64,000 nucleotides of DNA from Taudactylus pleione (GCA_031769625.1 JAUIMM010000015.1:24919001-24983000); one strand, 5' to 3'; shown: positions 1-11,475, counted from the first letter of the stretch. Notes: generated by a model from the sequence alone, not told the origin. Numbers and translations: made by a program.

Positions 1-180
1 TTCTGCTGCAAAAAATATGCATACTCTGGGGTATGGCCTGCAGCATCACAATTCTTATATGGATACACTGGGGTACGGTCTGCAGTGGCACAGTACTTGT
101 ATGGATACACTGGGGTATGGCCTGCAGTATCACAGTATATGTCTGGATACACTGGGGTATGGCCTGCACAATCACAGCTT
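1..180. repeat. 42-bp minisatellite, cut by window edge
   Basis: About four units of a 42-bp repeat (core TGGATACACTGGGGTA, then GGCCTGCAG and a CACAGTACTT-like end). The same repeat returns at 5087-5700, and the order of variant units here closely matches 5261-5420, so the two blocks are copies of one stretch. The open frame across it (33-236) is a repeat artefact. Confidence 0.85.
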
Positions 181-357
181 TCAAAAATAACTTAGGTAAA
201 TTGCACCACTGTTCCCATCAGATGCTGTTATACTGAATGCATAATCACAGCTTTGAAAAATGACTTAGGTAAACTCTTTTATATTAGTAGCATTTTCTAT
301 AAAGGAAGTTTGGAATTTACTCTGTTCTACCCCCTTCTCACAAATTGTTTATCTTAA

Positions 358-585
358 GCTGCATACACACACAGCGATTTTGTTCCCAACGATTTTATGA
401 ATGATTTTATGAACGATTTTCTGTCAGATTATCTATTAGATTTTTTAAAGTGTAATGAACGATTTTTTTGAACTACAAACGATTTTTGCATATTCCCTTA
501 ATGAAAATCGTTGCATTGACAAGTCTGACTGAACTTTAAACTACAAATGTGAACGCACATGAACGAAAATCGTTCATCACTTGAC
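358..585. repeat. Probable MITE fragment with CGATTTT motifs
   Basis: A+T-rich stretch that begins like the GCTGGGTACACAC-ended MITEs elsewhere in the window and holds repeated CGATTTT on one side and AAAATCG on the other, giving weak dyad symmetry. No clear target duplication was found, so the boundaries are approximate. Confidence 0.35.
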
Positions 586-599
586 TCAGAAAGATAGTG

Positions 600-992
600 T
601 AGAGAGCCCCCGGTGTAGAGGCCATCAGGCTGCAGAGCCTGTGTGGCTCATGGCTTCAGTACTATCGGCACAGGAGGGACAGGGCACATAGAAAACCTGT
701 AACTGTAGGCAGAGCGGAAGAGTTGGTTGGCCAGTGACACAGTGACGTCACCGGCACCAGACCCTGGCGCCGGCGCCGCCCGGGGGGGGGTGTAGGATTT
801 GTAAGCAGCGGGTATAGACGGGCGCCCGCCGCTGGGGTAGGCAGGTGCCACCGGATCACTCAGGTTGCAGGAGTTGCTTCCGGGAGAGGGAAGATCATGC
901 CCCCTCTCAAAGGAAACCTCAGCGGGCTGCCCATCAGGTCCCAGCGCCCTTAGGCAGCTGCCTAAAGCTGCCTAATGGAAGCGCCGGCCCTG
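600..992. mobile_element. GC-rich repeat ending in a hAT-like terminus
   Basis: GC-rich block with GGCGCCGGCGCC and a run of G. It ends at GCGCCGGCCCTG; read in reverse this is CAGGGCCGGCGC followed by a GGCAGCT-rich inner repeat, a pattern I associate with vertebrate hAT-type termini. The other end and the target duplication were not found. No protein is supported: the two overlapping short frames have no recognisable domain. Confidence 0.35.
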
Positions 993-1117
993 ATTGCCAC
1001 CTAACATTTGGTTGCTGAGGCCCTGCTGCTTGTGTTATGCAGCTATGTGTATAAACCATGTCCTGGTCCTGTATTTTTTTATATTACTATTAACTGTTTT
1101 TTTTTGGTGTGCTCATT

Positions 1118-1186
1118 TATGTACTGTGTAAGGTGCTGCGGAACCTTTGTGGCGCCATATAAATAAAGCATAATAATAATAACCGC
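1118..1186 (+). repeat. LINE/SINE-like 3' tail fragment
   Basis: Contains GGTGCTGCGGAACCTTTGTGG, then GCGCCATATAAATAAA and a short ATA-rich tail. This resembles the widespread 3' end of L2/CR1-type retroposons and SINEs that borrow it (…GCGCTATATAAATAA). Related tails occur at 7185-7310 and, reversed, at 63277-63352. Assignment is from memory of the motif. Confidence 0.45.
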
Positions 1187-1319
1187 TCAGCCAGCATAGA
1201 GACACCCACTACTTTTTCACATCCGTAATACCTCGCAGTCCTGCATACATATCGCTAACATTGATTAACATTGGAACCTCACGCAGAATTAAAGCAGCTC
1301 TGACCTGTCTCAGAAATTG

Positions 1320-1577
1320 CAAGTCTTGTCGCACACAGTGAGTACACAAGCTGCGTACGCCGTCACAGTGGCTAATTTATGCACGCCCATGCAACTGCGT
1401 TCAAACAAACAGACTCGTCTGCGTTTCTCTGACCATTCCCATGTCACCACCCCCAAACGCTGACATCCCGTCACTCACTCTGCAATGACTTTCTATCTGC
1501 GTGCGTGATCACAGTGCGATCACAATGCTGCCATCGGCCAATCTGCGTACGCAGTTGCAATTGCGAAATATGCTGAA
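1320..1577. mobile_element. Right part of a Harbinger-like MITE
   Basis: Rich in CTGCGTACGC and GCAATTGC-type palindromes and ends in GCTGAATTAGGCCC followed by TTA. This is the terminus style of the MITEs at 60620-60970 and 59755-60353. The matching left end was not located, so it is probably truncated. Confidence 0.35.
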
Positions 1578-2049
1578 TTAGGCCCTTAGACTGTAACTCA
1601 TATGACTGACTCATATGACTGACATATTATCTGACTCATATGAATGACATATTATCTCTGCACAGTGCTGTGTAAATTGGTGGCACTATACAACTACATA
1701 TGGATACAAAATGACATCCTTTCTAGGTGCCTGTATATACTGTCATTTCCTTATATGTATCTTATATATGGTACCACAAATTACATCATCATTGGAGATG
1801 TGCAGGTTCTGAGTCCTGGAATACGAACACATCCGAATGTAAGGGTTACGAGTCGAACCGAGCCCCGGCTCGGGTCTTTCTGCCAACTTCGGATGCTATC
1901 TTCCTGGTGCTGGATCTCATGTGTTTTGGATTGCGTAATCTTTCCAGTGTTCGATATCACATTTTTTGGATTGCATGTAAAAGTCCCCCCCTTGTGATCG
2001 GGGGCCATTTCACACAGGAGACCAGAGGGAGAGGGTGTGGAATGTTGGC

Positions 2050-2900
2050 AGCAGTACTGTGAGACACTGTCACTTCACTTTCAGGCACTAAAAATGGCAA
2101 TAGGAGCACACTGTTAAAGGGGCACTGTGTTATTTAAAAAAAATAAACCATACAAGCACTGCGAGGCACTGTGTTGTGTGTTCAGGCTTCAGGCACTGTT
2201 AAAAAAAACATTGTGTTGTGTGTTCAGGCAAAAAAGCAATGTGTTGTGTGTTAAAAAGCCATTAGGAGCACTGTGTTAAAGGGACACTGTTATTTAAAAA
2301 AAAAAAAAACATATTTGCACTATGAGGCACTGTGTTGTGGGTTCAGGCTTCAGGCACTATGTTAAAAAACATTGTGCTGTGTGGTAGGCACTGTGTTTAA
2401 AAACAACAACACTGTGTTGTGTGTTAAAAAAAGAGCTATTAGGAGCATTGTGTTAAAGGAGCACTGTGTGACACTATACTAGGAGCGCTGTGTGACACTA
2501 TGTTGTGTGTTCAGACACTGTGTTAAAAAAAGAAATAAATAAATAAATTAAACACTATGCTATGTGTTCAGGTACTGTGGTAAAAAATAAAACGTGTTGA
2601 GTGTATAGGAAATGTGTTAAAAAAAATAATAAAAGTCTGTCGTCTGCACTGTGTTAAAAAAAAAAACATTAGGGTGCTATTACTAGAAGCACTTTGAGGC
2701 ACTACAGCATCTATGTGTTCAGGGCAGGCACAGTGTTAAAAAATAACGTCATTAGGGTGCTATTACTAGGTGCTCTGTGTGGCACTTTTTTGTGTGTTCA
2801 GGCACTGTGTTAAAATATATAACGCCATTAGAGTGCCATTACTAGAAGTGCTGTGAGGCACTGTGTTGTGTGCTCAGGTACTGTGTTAAAAATATGAAAA
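2050..2900. repeat. Degenerate minisatellite (CACTGTGTTAAAAA type)
   Basis: Irregular repetition of CACTGTGTTGTGTGTTCAGG, CACTGTGTTAAAAA and ATTAGGAGCACTGTG modules with unit lengths of roughly 30-60 bp. Units are diverged and carry poly-A stretches. It lies inside the composite hAT-like element and has no coding content. Confidence 0.75.
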
Positions 2901-3381
2901 TAAAAATGTGTTTCTTTTCAATATGGGCTGTTTGGGTGCATTGGTGAAATATTTTTATTGGTTATTGCTATTCTGAAACATATGTTTAACCTTATATAAT
3001 GTGGTGCCTCACAAAATATATAAAAACATAACAGAATGATGGAGCATATTTAGTATTATTTGGTAATATGAACAAGAAGACTAGTATCGTCATGACTGGT
3101 GGCAACAGCTGCAGCAAAAGTATTTGGTTGTTGCTCCTGCTCTTCTATTCTAAATTGATCATTATTCATTTTTCAATTTGCAGCTCAGCTCACACTGCAG
3201 GTATTCAAATGGCTTTTTTATGTGAACAAACTCACTGTGGTACAGCACACAGAACAATACAAGTAACTATAGAACCAAATATATATTTTTAAGGAGTCAC
3301 TGCAGCACTAGTCTGTGACAGGACAGGGAGTGGATGGACAACACAGCACATCCACTGGATGGAACAGTACAACAACAAATA

Positions 3382-3602
3382 CAGTCAGGTCCATAAATAT
3401 TGGGACATTGACAGAATTTTCAGATTTTGGCCTCTATTCACCACCACAATGGCTTTGAAATGAAACAAACAAGACTTGCTTTAACTGCAGACTTTCAGAT
3501 TTAATTTGAGTGTAATTACATCCAAATCACCTGAACGGTGTAGGAATTACAACGGTTTCTATATGTGCCTCCCACTTTTTAAGGGGCCAAAAGTAATGGG
3601 AC
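3382..3602. repeat. Left 221-bp terminal inverted repeat of Tc1 copy 1
   Basis: Pairs with 4792-5012 with few mismatches. The outer 20 bp are the best conserved, and the inner end is the sequence around AAGTAATGGGAC. In the family the long repeats hold transposase-binding sites. Confidence 0.9.
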
Positions 3603-3605
3603 AAA

Positions 3606-4671
3606 CTAAACAATCCTAAATCTAACTTTCACTTTTTAATACTTTGTTGCAAATCCTTTGCAGGCAATTACAGCCTGAAGTCTGGAATGCATAGACATCA
3701 CAAGACGCTGGGTTTCATCTCTGGTGATGCTCTGCCAGGCCTCTACTGCAAATGTCTTCAGTTCCTGCTAGTTCTTGGGGCATTTTCCTTTCAGTTTTGT
3801 CTTCATCAAGTGAAATGCATACTCAATCGGATTCAGGTCAGGGGATTTACTTGGCCATTGCATAACATTCCACTTTTTAGCATTAAAAAACTCTTTGGTT
3901 GCTTTTGCAGTATGCTTTGGGTCATTGTCCATCTGCACTGTGAAGCGCCGTCCAATGAGTTCTGAAACATTTGACTGAATATGAGCATATAATATTGCCC
4001 GAAACACTTCAGAATTCATTCTGCTGCTTTGGTCAGCAGTCACATCATCAATAAATACAAGGGAACCAGTTCCATTGGCAGCCATACATACCCACGCCAT
4101 GACACTACCACTACCATGCTTCACTGATGAGGTGGTATGTTTTGGATCATGAGCAGTTCCTTTCCTTCTCTTCTCTTCCCATCACTCTGGTACAAGTTGA
4201 TCTTTGTCTCATCTGCCCATAGGATGTTGTTCCAGAACTGTAATGGCTTTTTAAAATGTTGTTTGGCAAACTCTAATCTGGTCTTCCTGTTTTTGAGGCT
4301 CACCAATGGTTTACATCTTGTGGTGAACCCTCTATATCCACTCTTGTGAAGTCTTCTCTTAATTGTTGACTTTGACACATATACATCTACCTCCTGATTT
4401 GGCCAACTGTTGTGAAGGGGTTTTTCATCACCAGGGAAATAATTCTTCTGTCATCCACCACAGTTGTTTTCCGTGGTCTTCCGGGTCTTTTGGTGTTGCT
4501 GAGCTCTCCGGTGCGTTCTTTCTTTTTAAGAATGTTCCAAACAGTTGATTTGTCCACACCTAATGTTTTTCCTATCTCTCTGATGAGTTTGTTTTGATTT
4601 TTCAGCCTGATGATGGCTTGCTTCACTGATAGTGACAGCTCTTTGGATCTCATATTGAGAGTTGACAGCAA
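3606..4671 (-). pseudogene. Tc1-family transposase, inactivated
   Basis: Cut-and-paste DDE transposase that would bind the inverted repeats and insert at TA. Reading from 4671 down: an N-terminal helix-turn-helix segment (KQAIIRLKNQNK, then VDKSTVWNIL), a GRPRKTT hook, a second DNA-binding part, then the catalytic core with WADETKINLY (first Asp), QMDNDPKHTAK (second Asp) and SPDLNPIEYAFHLMK (Glu). All three acidic positions are still present. The frame is broken near 4380 and near 4120. A premature TAG at 3765-3767 replaces the Lys codon seen in the copy at 37753-38819, removing about 50 C-terminal residues. It cannot encode active enzyme as it stands. Confidence 0.9.
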
Positions 4672-4791
4672 CTGATTCCAAATGCAAATGTCACACCTAG
4701 AATCAACTCCAGAACTTTTACCTGCTTAATTGATAATGAAATAATGAGGGAATAGCCCACACCTGTCCATGAAATAACTTTTGAGTTGATA

Positions 4792-5012
4792 GTCCCATTA
4801 CTTTTGGCCCCTTAAAAAGTGGGAGGCACATATTGAAACTGTTGTAATTCCTACACCGTTCACCCGATTTGGATGTAATTACCCTCAAATTAAATCTGAA
4901 AGTCTGCAGTTAAAGCACATCTTATTTGTTTCATTTCAAAGCCATTGTGGTGGTGAATAGAGGCCAAAATCTGAAAATTCTGTCAATGTCCCAATATTTA
5001 TGGACCTGACTG
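4792..5012. repeat. Right 221-bp terminal inverted repeat of Tc1 copy 1
   Basis: Reverse complement of 3382-3602, beginning GTCCCATTACTTTTGGCC at the inner end and ending CCTGACTG next to the TA duplication. Confidence 0.9.
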
Positions 5013-5086
5013 TAGATTTATATTTTTACTTTTAATTAACTTTTTTTAAAATGTTCGCAAATGACATTGTGGAGTCACACCACTTA

Positions 5087-5700
5087 TGTGAATGCAATGG
5101 GGTACAGCCTGCAGCATCACAGTACTTGTATGGATACACTGGGGTACGGCAGTACTTGTGTATTAGGGATACACACTGTGGTATGGTCTGCAATGTCACA
5201 GTACTTATATGGATACATTGGGGTACAGCCTGCTGTGTCACAGTACTTATATGGAATCTGGATACTCTGGGGTATGGCCTACAGCATCACAATTCTTATA
5301 TGGATACACTGGGGTACGGTCTGCAGTGGCACAGTACTTGTATGGATACACTGGGGTATGGCCTGCAGTGTCACAGTATATGTCTGGATACACTGGGGTA
5401 TGGCCTGCAGTGTCACAGTACTTATATGGAAACTGGATATATGGGGGCATGGCCAGCAGCATCACAGTACTTACATAGATACACTGGGGTACGGCCAGCA
5501 GCATCACAGTACTTATATGGATACACTGGGGTACGGCCTGCAGTATCATAGAACTTGTATTAATACACTGGGGTACAGCCTGCAGCGTCACACTACTCAT
5601 ATGGAAACACTGGGGTACAGCCTGCAGCATCATAGTACTCATATGGAATCTGGATACACTTAGGTACAGCTAGCAGCGTCACTACTTATATGGATACACG
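5087..5700. repeat. 42-bp minisatellite, about 13 units
   Basis: Units such as TATGGATACACTGGGGTA followed by CGGCCTGCAGCATCACAGTACT. The 42-bp period is a multiple of three, which explains the long open frames on both strands. A closely related module (GGGTACGGCCAGCAG, then TCACAGTACTTGT) occurs once or twice inside the hAT-like elements at 47737 and 57838, so the minisatellite probably expanded from such an element. Confidence 0.9.
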
Positions 5701-5791
5701 GGTACACCACACAAAAAAAACAGCTATTTTTTAACTTATGATTTAAAAATAAAATTAAACTTTTCTTGACTTTTTTTAAGTGTTTTTTTAA

Positions 5792-6115
5792 CACTGGAGC
5801 AGATGGACACCAGACAGGTGCATTGGCAGCACTGGAGCAGATGGACACCGGACAGGTGCATCGGCAGCACTGGAGCAGATGGACATTGGACAGGTGTGTC
5901 TGCAGCACTGGAGAGGATGGACACAGGACAGGTGCGTTGGCAGCACTGGAGCAGATGGACATTGGACAGGTGTGTCTGCAGAACTGGAGCATATGGACAC
6001 CAGACAGGTGCGTCGGCAACACTGGAGAGGATGACACCAGATAGGTGCATTGCTAGTACTGGAATGGATGGACACTGGACAGGTGCGTCGGCAACACAGG
6101 AGTGGATGGACACAG
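5792..6115. repeat. 38-bp minisatellite, about 8.5 units
   Basis: Units of CACTGGAGCAGATGGACA then CCGGACAGGTGCATCGGCAG. The 38-bp period shifts frame each unit, and no unit contains a stop in any of several frames, so open frames of up to 165 codons appear on both strands. They are not genes. Confidence 0.9.
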
Positions 6116-6562
6116 CATAGCACTGAGCACAGGAGCAGCCACTTGAGTGTATGGAGGGAGCACACGTGGGATTGATGACGTTTTGTCTCATTTTCAGAAA
6201 CGGGAACACGCGAGCCCGACTCGGATCCGGTTTGTATTTGCAATGTTCGGGTGGATCTGGTTCTTAGAGAAACGGACCCACTCATCCCTACCCTTAATTA
6301 GCATAAGAGATCCAGTTGTGTTTCAGAAGATATACTATAGTGAAAGGAGGCATCAGTAAGCTATTATACTTGGATGTATTATATTTATGTTTGTAATTCC
6401 AAATACTGTAACATACGAATTAGATGGTGAAAGGCAATCTTCTGTCTCCACCTCCCACTGTCATTCACTCAGTCCACCCATATTGTGCCACCAGTGGCTG
6501 CATGGAAACACAAATCACCAGTGGCTCCTGTAATATTTGTGGTTGATAATGCTTCTCCCTTA

Positions 6563-6862
6563 AGCTGGGTAAACACTATATCATGTATCGTAGGATATAT
6601 CATTCCGACGTGTATCTAAATTATTTATTGTACACATTGTATAGGGTGTATGTCCGATCCATTGTTCATTGCTTCGCCCCATTTGCTGTACTGCACAGCA
6701 AATAGGACAATGCAATGGATGACGTAGTGCTGTTACATGCAGCATGTAATGACACTTTGCACTGTCGTACACCGTATTGTGCAAGTGTGTTTAGTGTGCA
6801 CGCGATATATAGTTGCATCGCACTGTCGCTGGGTCGCACCATGGAATGGTGTGTACCCAGCT
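6563..6862. mobile_element. Harbinger-like MITE, 300 bp
   Basis: Termini AGCTGGGTAAACAC and GTGTGTACCCAGCT are inverted repeats. Both sides carry TTA (6560-6562 and 6863-6865), the PIF/Harbinger-type target duplication. The interior is palindrome-rich and non-coding. Confidence 0.8.
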
Positions 6863-6865
6863 TTA

Positions 6866-7184
6866 CATTAGCTAGACACACGGACGAAACCCACCACCAG
6901 CCACAGTCTTCATTCCATTACCTTACTGTATGGATCAATTTACCTCCACACCTCTTAGATTGTAAGCCCATTTCAGCAAAGTCATCTTTGCCTTCTATTT
7001 CGTGTCCATGTATTCAGTCATTTGCAGCATGATTATTTGTATCATGTATCATTAATGTACAGCACTGCGTAATATGTTGATTACATCTCATTAATTCCAG
7101 CATATGCCTCCAAAAATATACTGGTAGTTAATTGGGTCCCAACAGAAATTAACCCTAGTGTGTGTGTATGTGAGCATGTGGTAG
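6866..7184. other. Unassigned stretch
   Basis: Contains TTAGATTGTAAGCCCA near 6956, a motif often seen upstream of L2-like retroposon tails, but no other structure I can support. Confidence 0.3.
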
Positions 7185-7310
7185 GGAATATAGATTGTAA
7201 GCTCCACTGGGGCATGGACTGATGTGAATGGACAAATATTATCTGTAAAGCGCTGCGGAATATGTGTGTGCTATATAAATAACTGGTAATAAATAATAAA
7301 TAAATATAGG
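7185..7310 (+). repeat. LINE/SINE-like 3' tail fragment
   Basis: AGATTGTAAGCTCCACTGGGGC is followed by TGTAAAGCGCTGCGGAAT and GCTATATAAATAA, then an AATAA-rich tail. This is the typical 3' end of vertebrate L2/CR1-type retroposons. No reverse transcriptase is present; the copy is 5'-truncated. Confidence 0.55.
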
Positions 7311-8742
7311 TGCGTACCTAATGGTCATAGTTCTGTTCTGAATACAGCCATTATTCAATTAATAATTTCAGCAGGATAATATCTTAACTTATCCTAACAA
7401 AACATTGTAATAATTACCGTTTAAATTCAAGTTTTAATCCTTCACATTAATACGGGAAAACATTGAGAATACAGGGATTTTACTATTTGCAACTTTGGTT
7501 AAACAAGTAGAAAGTCTCCTGATATGTATACAGAAATAAATCTGCACTCAGTAAATAATTGCTATGAATTTAGCGACGCCAACATTCTTTCCTTAGACGC
7601 ATAAACAGTCTTCTGTATTAGAGCATCCATCATCGGCGCGGATGGCCCTGTATTACTAAGCTAATGTTGGAGACTATACCCTGTCGTTTTTAACCCTTCA
7701 GCGCTAAACTATCTGGTAACACATTAAAGTTTGTTTGTAAAATCAGAAGAGATCTGTTATTACTACATGGAACCTATTTATTGTGGTAAAGCAAGGCTCC
7801 GATCTCTCATTCCACGCCACAAACAAAGGCCCAGAGGAGCTGATATCATCATATTGGAGGCGTAAATACTAACACAGAGAGCAGAACATTCTGAGATGCT
7901 GATTAATCAGAAGTATTTATTTGAGTAGTTGTGATCACACAGCTCTGAATGTGAGCTGATGTCTCCATTCGTATTTGTCATCCCCTACCCCATTTATATT
8001 AGTTGTGGCTGTCATACAGGCTCACTTGACCTTTGTATGTTTTAAATCATGTTCAGGATGGAAATTTAATGATAAATAATATTTATTAAATCCACGGCCA
8101 GTGGATACAGATCAAGTACTTTTCAAACCTAAACATTTTTTTGTAGTCCTGTTTGCTTTGTATGACCAAACCGAATGTTTGTGTTGTTGTGCTTTGTGGC
8201 TTAGCTTCCTGTTATCTATTAAGTTGAAAGGATGATCTCATAGAAACATTTCAAAGCATTAAGTGGTTGAACATAGTTCAAGAAGGACATAGGATCCAAA
8301 GTAAACAACATATAAGAACAAGAGGTGAAAGCACAAGTTACGGTACAAATACATTTCTGAAGGTGTAATAAATGCTTGAGCCAAACCAACAAGTATGGCT
8401 CAAGCCAAGTAATTGAGGTGTAGTAATGTATACAAAGCTTAATGTGCTTATCCAAAGGTTGTAAAAATATATCTAATGAACAGCCAGACTACAGTAGAGC
8501 CACAATATGATTTGCTATCACCATTGAATGTTTACATATTAGAAAATATAATATAAAAACGTGGTTGCTCAAATTAATTTAATGGCCCTTTCCAGGTGCA
8601 TGAAAAAAGGATGAATTTAGACAAGAAAGAGGAAAAATGTTCCCCCAGCAGTCTGCAAAGGACCAGCAATGAGACTTGAATTCTATATGATAATAGAAAT
8701 ACAGAGCTCTCAGTCTACATATGTTTGCAAAAATATGTTTAA
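7311..8742. other. A+T-rich stretch, nothing recognised
   Basis: Open frames are short (78 codons or fewer) and without known domains. No inverted-repeat ends, tandem structure or RNA gene was recognised. Confidence 0.5.
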
Positions 8743-9159
8743 CCAGGATGTAGTCAACATCCTGGCGTGCGGGAAATACCGGCGCCGAAATCCCATCAGC
8801 GGCGAGATCCCGTCACCAGAATCCCGTCCACTGGCATTCCAAAGGTAAGTATTGGGCGTTAGGGGGAGGGTTAGGGTGTGGGGTTAGGGTTTGGCATTAG
8901 GGGGTTAGGGTTAGGCACTAGGGGGGAGGGTTAGGCTTAGGGTGCGGGGAGGAGGAGGTTAGGTTTAGGCACTAGGGGGGAGGTTAGGTTTAGGCCCCAG
9001 GGAGGGAGGGTTAGGCCCCAGGGAGGGAGGGTTAGGGGTAGGGGGTAAGGCTTAGTCTTACCATGTTTCCTTACAGGTGTCAGGATTCTGACTGTCGGGA
9101 TGCTGCTGTCGGTATTCTGACCAGCGGCATCCCTACTGCTGGGTTCTCATACCCAACCC
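8743..9159. mobile_element. MITE with telomere-like TTAGGG-rich interior, copy 1
   Basis: Starts CCAGGATGTAGTC and ends TCATACCCAACCC. The flanks ATGTTTAA (8735-8742) and CCGTTTAA (9158-9165) match at 6 of 8 bases, suggesting an old 8-bp duplication. Near the ends are CATCCTGGCGTGCGG and TGTCGGGATGCTGC motifs. The middle repeats GGGTTAGGGTTTGGCATTAGG and GTTAGGCACTAGGG. The same architecture recurs at 22646-22924 and 26303-26683. Confidence 0.7.
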
Positions 9160-10105
9160 GTTTAAGCCACCGGGCCATGTCAAGGCTTCTCTGTTCTGGT
9201 GGTCCCTAACGCTACATAGAGTTGGCAGCACCAACCGTATCCATCCTCTTGTGAAAGTAGACCATCATCACTATCAGTGAGGACTTGTACCAGCCCTATC
9301 CTTGGTGAAAGAGATCTGTTTTAAATAAGAAGAATGTCTGCGTACGCTCACCACTGTAGCCTGCCATTCCATCTACATGCCTACAGCATACTAACCATAT
9401 GTACAAATGCCCAATTACACTCAGTTACACCCACAAAGCGGTAAGTAGAGATGGGTTGAGATACATATGACTCTGAAATATCTGTAATTGCTCAAAGTTG
9501 CATATGCAGTCTTACAACACATATACACAGTCGGTACAAACGCAAGATCCGTCCACAGTGCAGACTTGCCTGCAAATCTGAATCTGTCCCCAAGTTTTCA
9601 GACTCAAAAGAGAAGTATAGTAAATCTTGCAGTCTGAAAACCACATCAATTGTGTGACAGTTTGCAAACTGCACAAGAAACCATGGCTTACTACGTCTTC
9701 CGTGCCACCTCTATTAGGCTGTTAGGATGACTAGCATTGTTTTGTGCAGTGAATTCGTGTAGAGTTGCAAGTACAGCATGAGTGTTTTGCATTAAATACT
9801 CATTATGTATGCAGATTGAATCACATTTTTAATTTGTATAAACTAGCCTACTGTAGGTAGACTTAGCACAGACATGTACGGACCCATTCGATTTCCGAAA
9901 TTGTGTGGACTTTCAACATTCATTGATCTACGGTGGCACGTGTGTACTGAGAATACCTCATGGAAGGCACCCACAGTGGACAGCACAGTGGAATTTCCTG
10001 CTTCAGGAAGTATCCCCCCAGGCAGATCCATAACGAGACATTTTGGTACCCTGTGCGATAAAGAGCATCAGCGCCCCCCCCCCCGTCTTTTGCCCCTACC
10101 TTGCA

Positions 10106-10109
<4 letters not shown>
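9160..10109. other. Stretch without recognised features
   Basis: No inverted-repeat ends or convincing coding segment. The frame that begins at 9874 is an open stretch running through a TA repeat and has no domain I recognise. Confidence 0.5.
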
Positions 10110-10150
<41 letters not shown>

Positions 10151-10152
10151 TG
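10110..10152. repeat. (TA)n microsatellite
   Basis: About 20 TA dinucleotides just after a C-run. Confidence 0.95.
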
Positions 10153-11212
10153 GTATTTCAACACCTGATCTCCTGCAAATGTTTTGCCTTGGAAATTAAT
10201 AAGCTGCTGTTAATATTACAAGTATGTCAACATAAAGGGCCTGCTGTGACCTTTCCCAAGTTCTCTGCCCCCTTCCCCTGGCACATGTCATCTGAGCTTA
10301 CCTGCTGGTGTATAGCAATACTGTGGGACCCTTCTGCTGTGCACATCTTGTGTGGCTGCCTTTTGGTTGCAATACAGCAGGGAGGACTTATTCTTCTCCA
10401 ACTCTGGGTCATCCTGCCTGGAGGCTCCCCTGGGATTCCTGCAACCCCTGTCTGTATTGTTGCTGTGGGCTCCACAGGTGCCTCACTCTCCTGGGCTTGT
10501 GACATCCAGCTAATGGTGTTCTTGCTGTTCAGCCGCATGAGTCAGGTACCCTGATGATGCCAGGAGGACAGAGAGGGAGACACACAGGGTCGGGGGAGGG
10601 ACACAGGAGCTGTGCACCAATAAGAGGAGTCAGTGTCTGTGGCAGGCGGGGGACTGAGTGAGTACAAGTGGCTCATTGTCACTGACTGTGGCTGTGTAGC
10701 ATATCTGGCTGAGGCACCCTCCTCAGTGTGCCTAAATCAGCCACGTACTCCGCATATTGGGTGGGCTCTGCTGCCTCTGCACACCCAATAGCCAGAGGTG
10801 TAGCGTGTAACCAGGGCGCCCGGTGCACGTGCTTGCTATGGCGCCCCCGCAAATGTTCCAGGGAGGAGGTGGGTCTATGTGTGGTTAAAGTAAAGGGAAG
10901 TTAAAATAAAGATTAGGGGCAGTATCAAACTGGGGCATGGAGGGCTAGATATGTTCCAACCCACTAAAAAAAATGTCACTAATAAAATCCAGTTTTGTGT
11001 GTACTCAATAAATATACACCTTACCTATATGGTGGTGTCTCTGCAATTGGAAACCTCTAAAGAAATTGATCCTGCCTGGGCAGATAATCTTCAGTCGATA
11101 TGCACTGTTCATGCATGTAGGAGATCACACGTTCCGGAAGATGCCTGTTTGTGTAGGAATAAAACCAATGTCATCATCATACAACAGAGGTTGAACCAGA
11201 CTCAGATTCCTG
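10153..11212. other. Stretch without a supported gene
   Basis: A short motif near 10797-10850 (GTGTAGCGTGTAACC, then GGGCGCCCGGTGCAC) resembles termini of dispersed repeats seen again near 34157. No second end was found. Frames at 10227-10538 show no domain. Confidence 0.4.
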
Positions 11213-11475
11213 TCCCGTGTCCCCTACAGCCTTCTGCCCCATCTTTCCAGCCCCCTTCCCAGTCACTCCAGCCATCAGCCCCCTGACTCCAGCCGTCAGC
11301 CCCTGTCACTCCAGCCTACAGCCCATAATTTCAGCCTTCAACCCCCAGGAACTCCAGCCCCCTGTCACTCCAGCCTTCAACCCTCTGACACTCAAAACCC
11401 TTGTCTCTCCAGCCTTCAACCCCCTGCCACTCCAAAACCTTGTCACTCCAGCCTTCAACCCCGTCACTTCAGCCC
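11213..11475. repeat. Minisatellite of about 24 bp (CACTCCAGCCTTCAACCCC)
   Basis: About eleven imperfect units with variable length. The open frames across it on both strands are proline- and serine-rich artefacts. Confidence 0.85.

Larger units (their letters stand above)
3382..5012 (-). mobile_element. Tc1-like transposon, full length, 1631 bp
   Basis: Both ends are CAGTCAGGTCCATAAATATT in inverted orientation, each flanked by TA (3380-3381 and 5013-5014), the Tc1/mariner target duplication. The inverted repeats are long: 3382-3602 and 4792-5012, 221 bp each. A degenerate transposase lies between them on the minus strand. Length and structure fit an intact-ended Tc1 element. A second copy lies at 37529-39178. 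Confidence 0.95.
1793..6290. mobile_element. Composite non-autonomous hAT-like element hosting a Tc1
   Basis: The right end (6160-6290) carries GATGACGTTTTG, the C-rich CGGATCCG motif and a CTCATCCCTA terminus, as in the hAT elements at 12030, 17703 and 40244. The left end around 1793 (GGAGATGTGCAGGTTC) looks like the partner terminus, but I found no matching 8-bp duplication, so the left boundary is uncertain. Inside are a degenerate GCACTGTGTT minisatellite, a complete Tc1 insertion (3382-5012), a 42-bp minisatellite and a 38-bp minisatellite. No hAT transposase remains. Confidence 0.5.

Noticed and set aside
1793..1800. Exact left boundary and target duplication of the composite hAT-like element
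   Set aside because: The eight bases before 1793 (ATCATCAT) do not match those after 6290 (CCCTTAAT), so the end is given only as approximate.
5736..6285. Overlapping Cys-rich frames on both strands
   Set aside because: Product of the 38-bp tandem repeat; all frames are open together.
8860..9060. TTAGGG-like tract as a true internal telomere remnant
   Set aside because: It is bounded by shared MITE termini and recurs at two other sites in the window with the same ends.
9874..10554. 226-codon frame as a host gene
   Set aside because: It runs through a TA microsatellite, has no domain, and no splice or homology signal that I can support.
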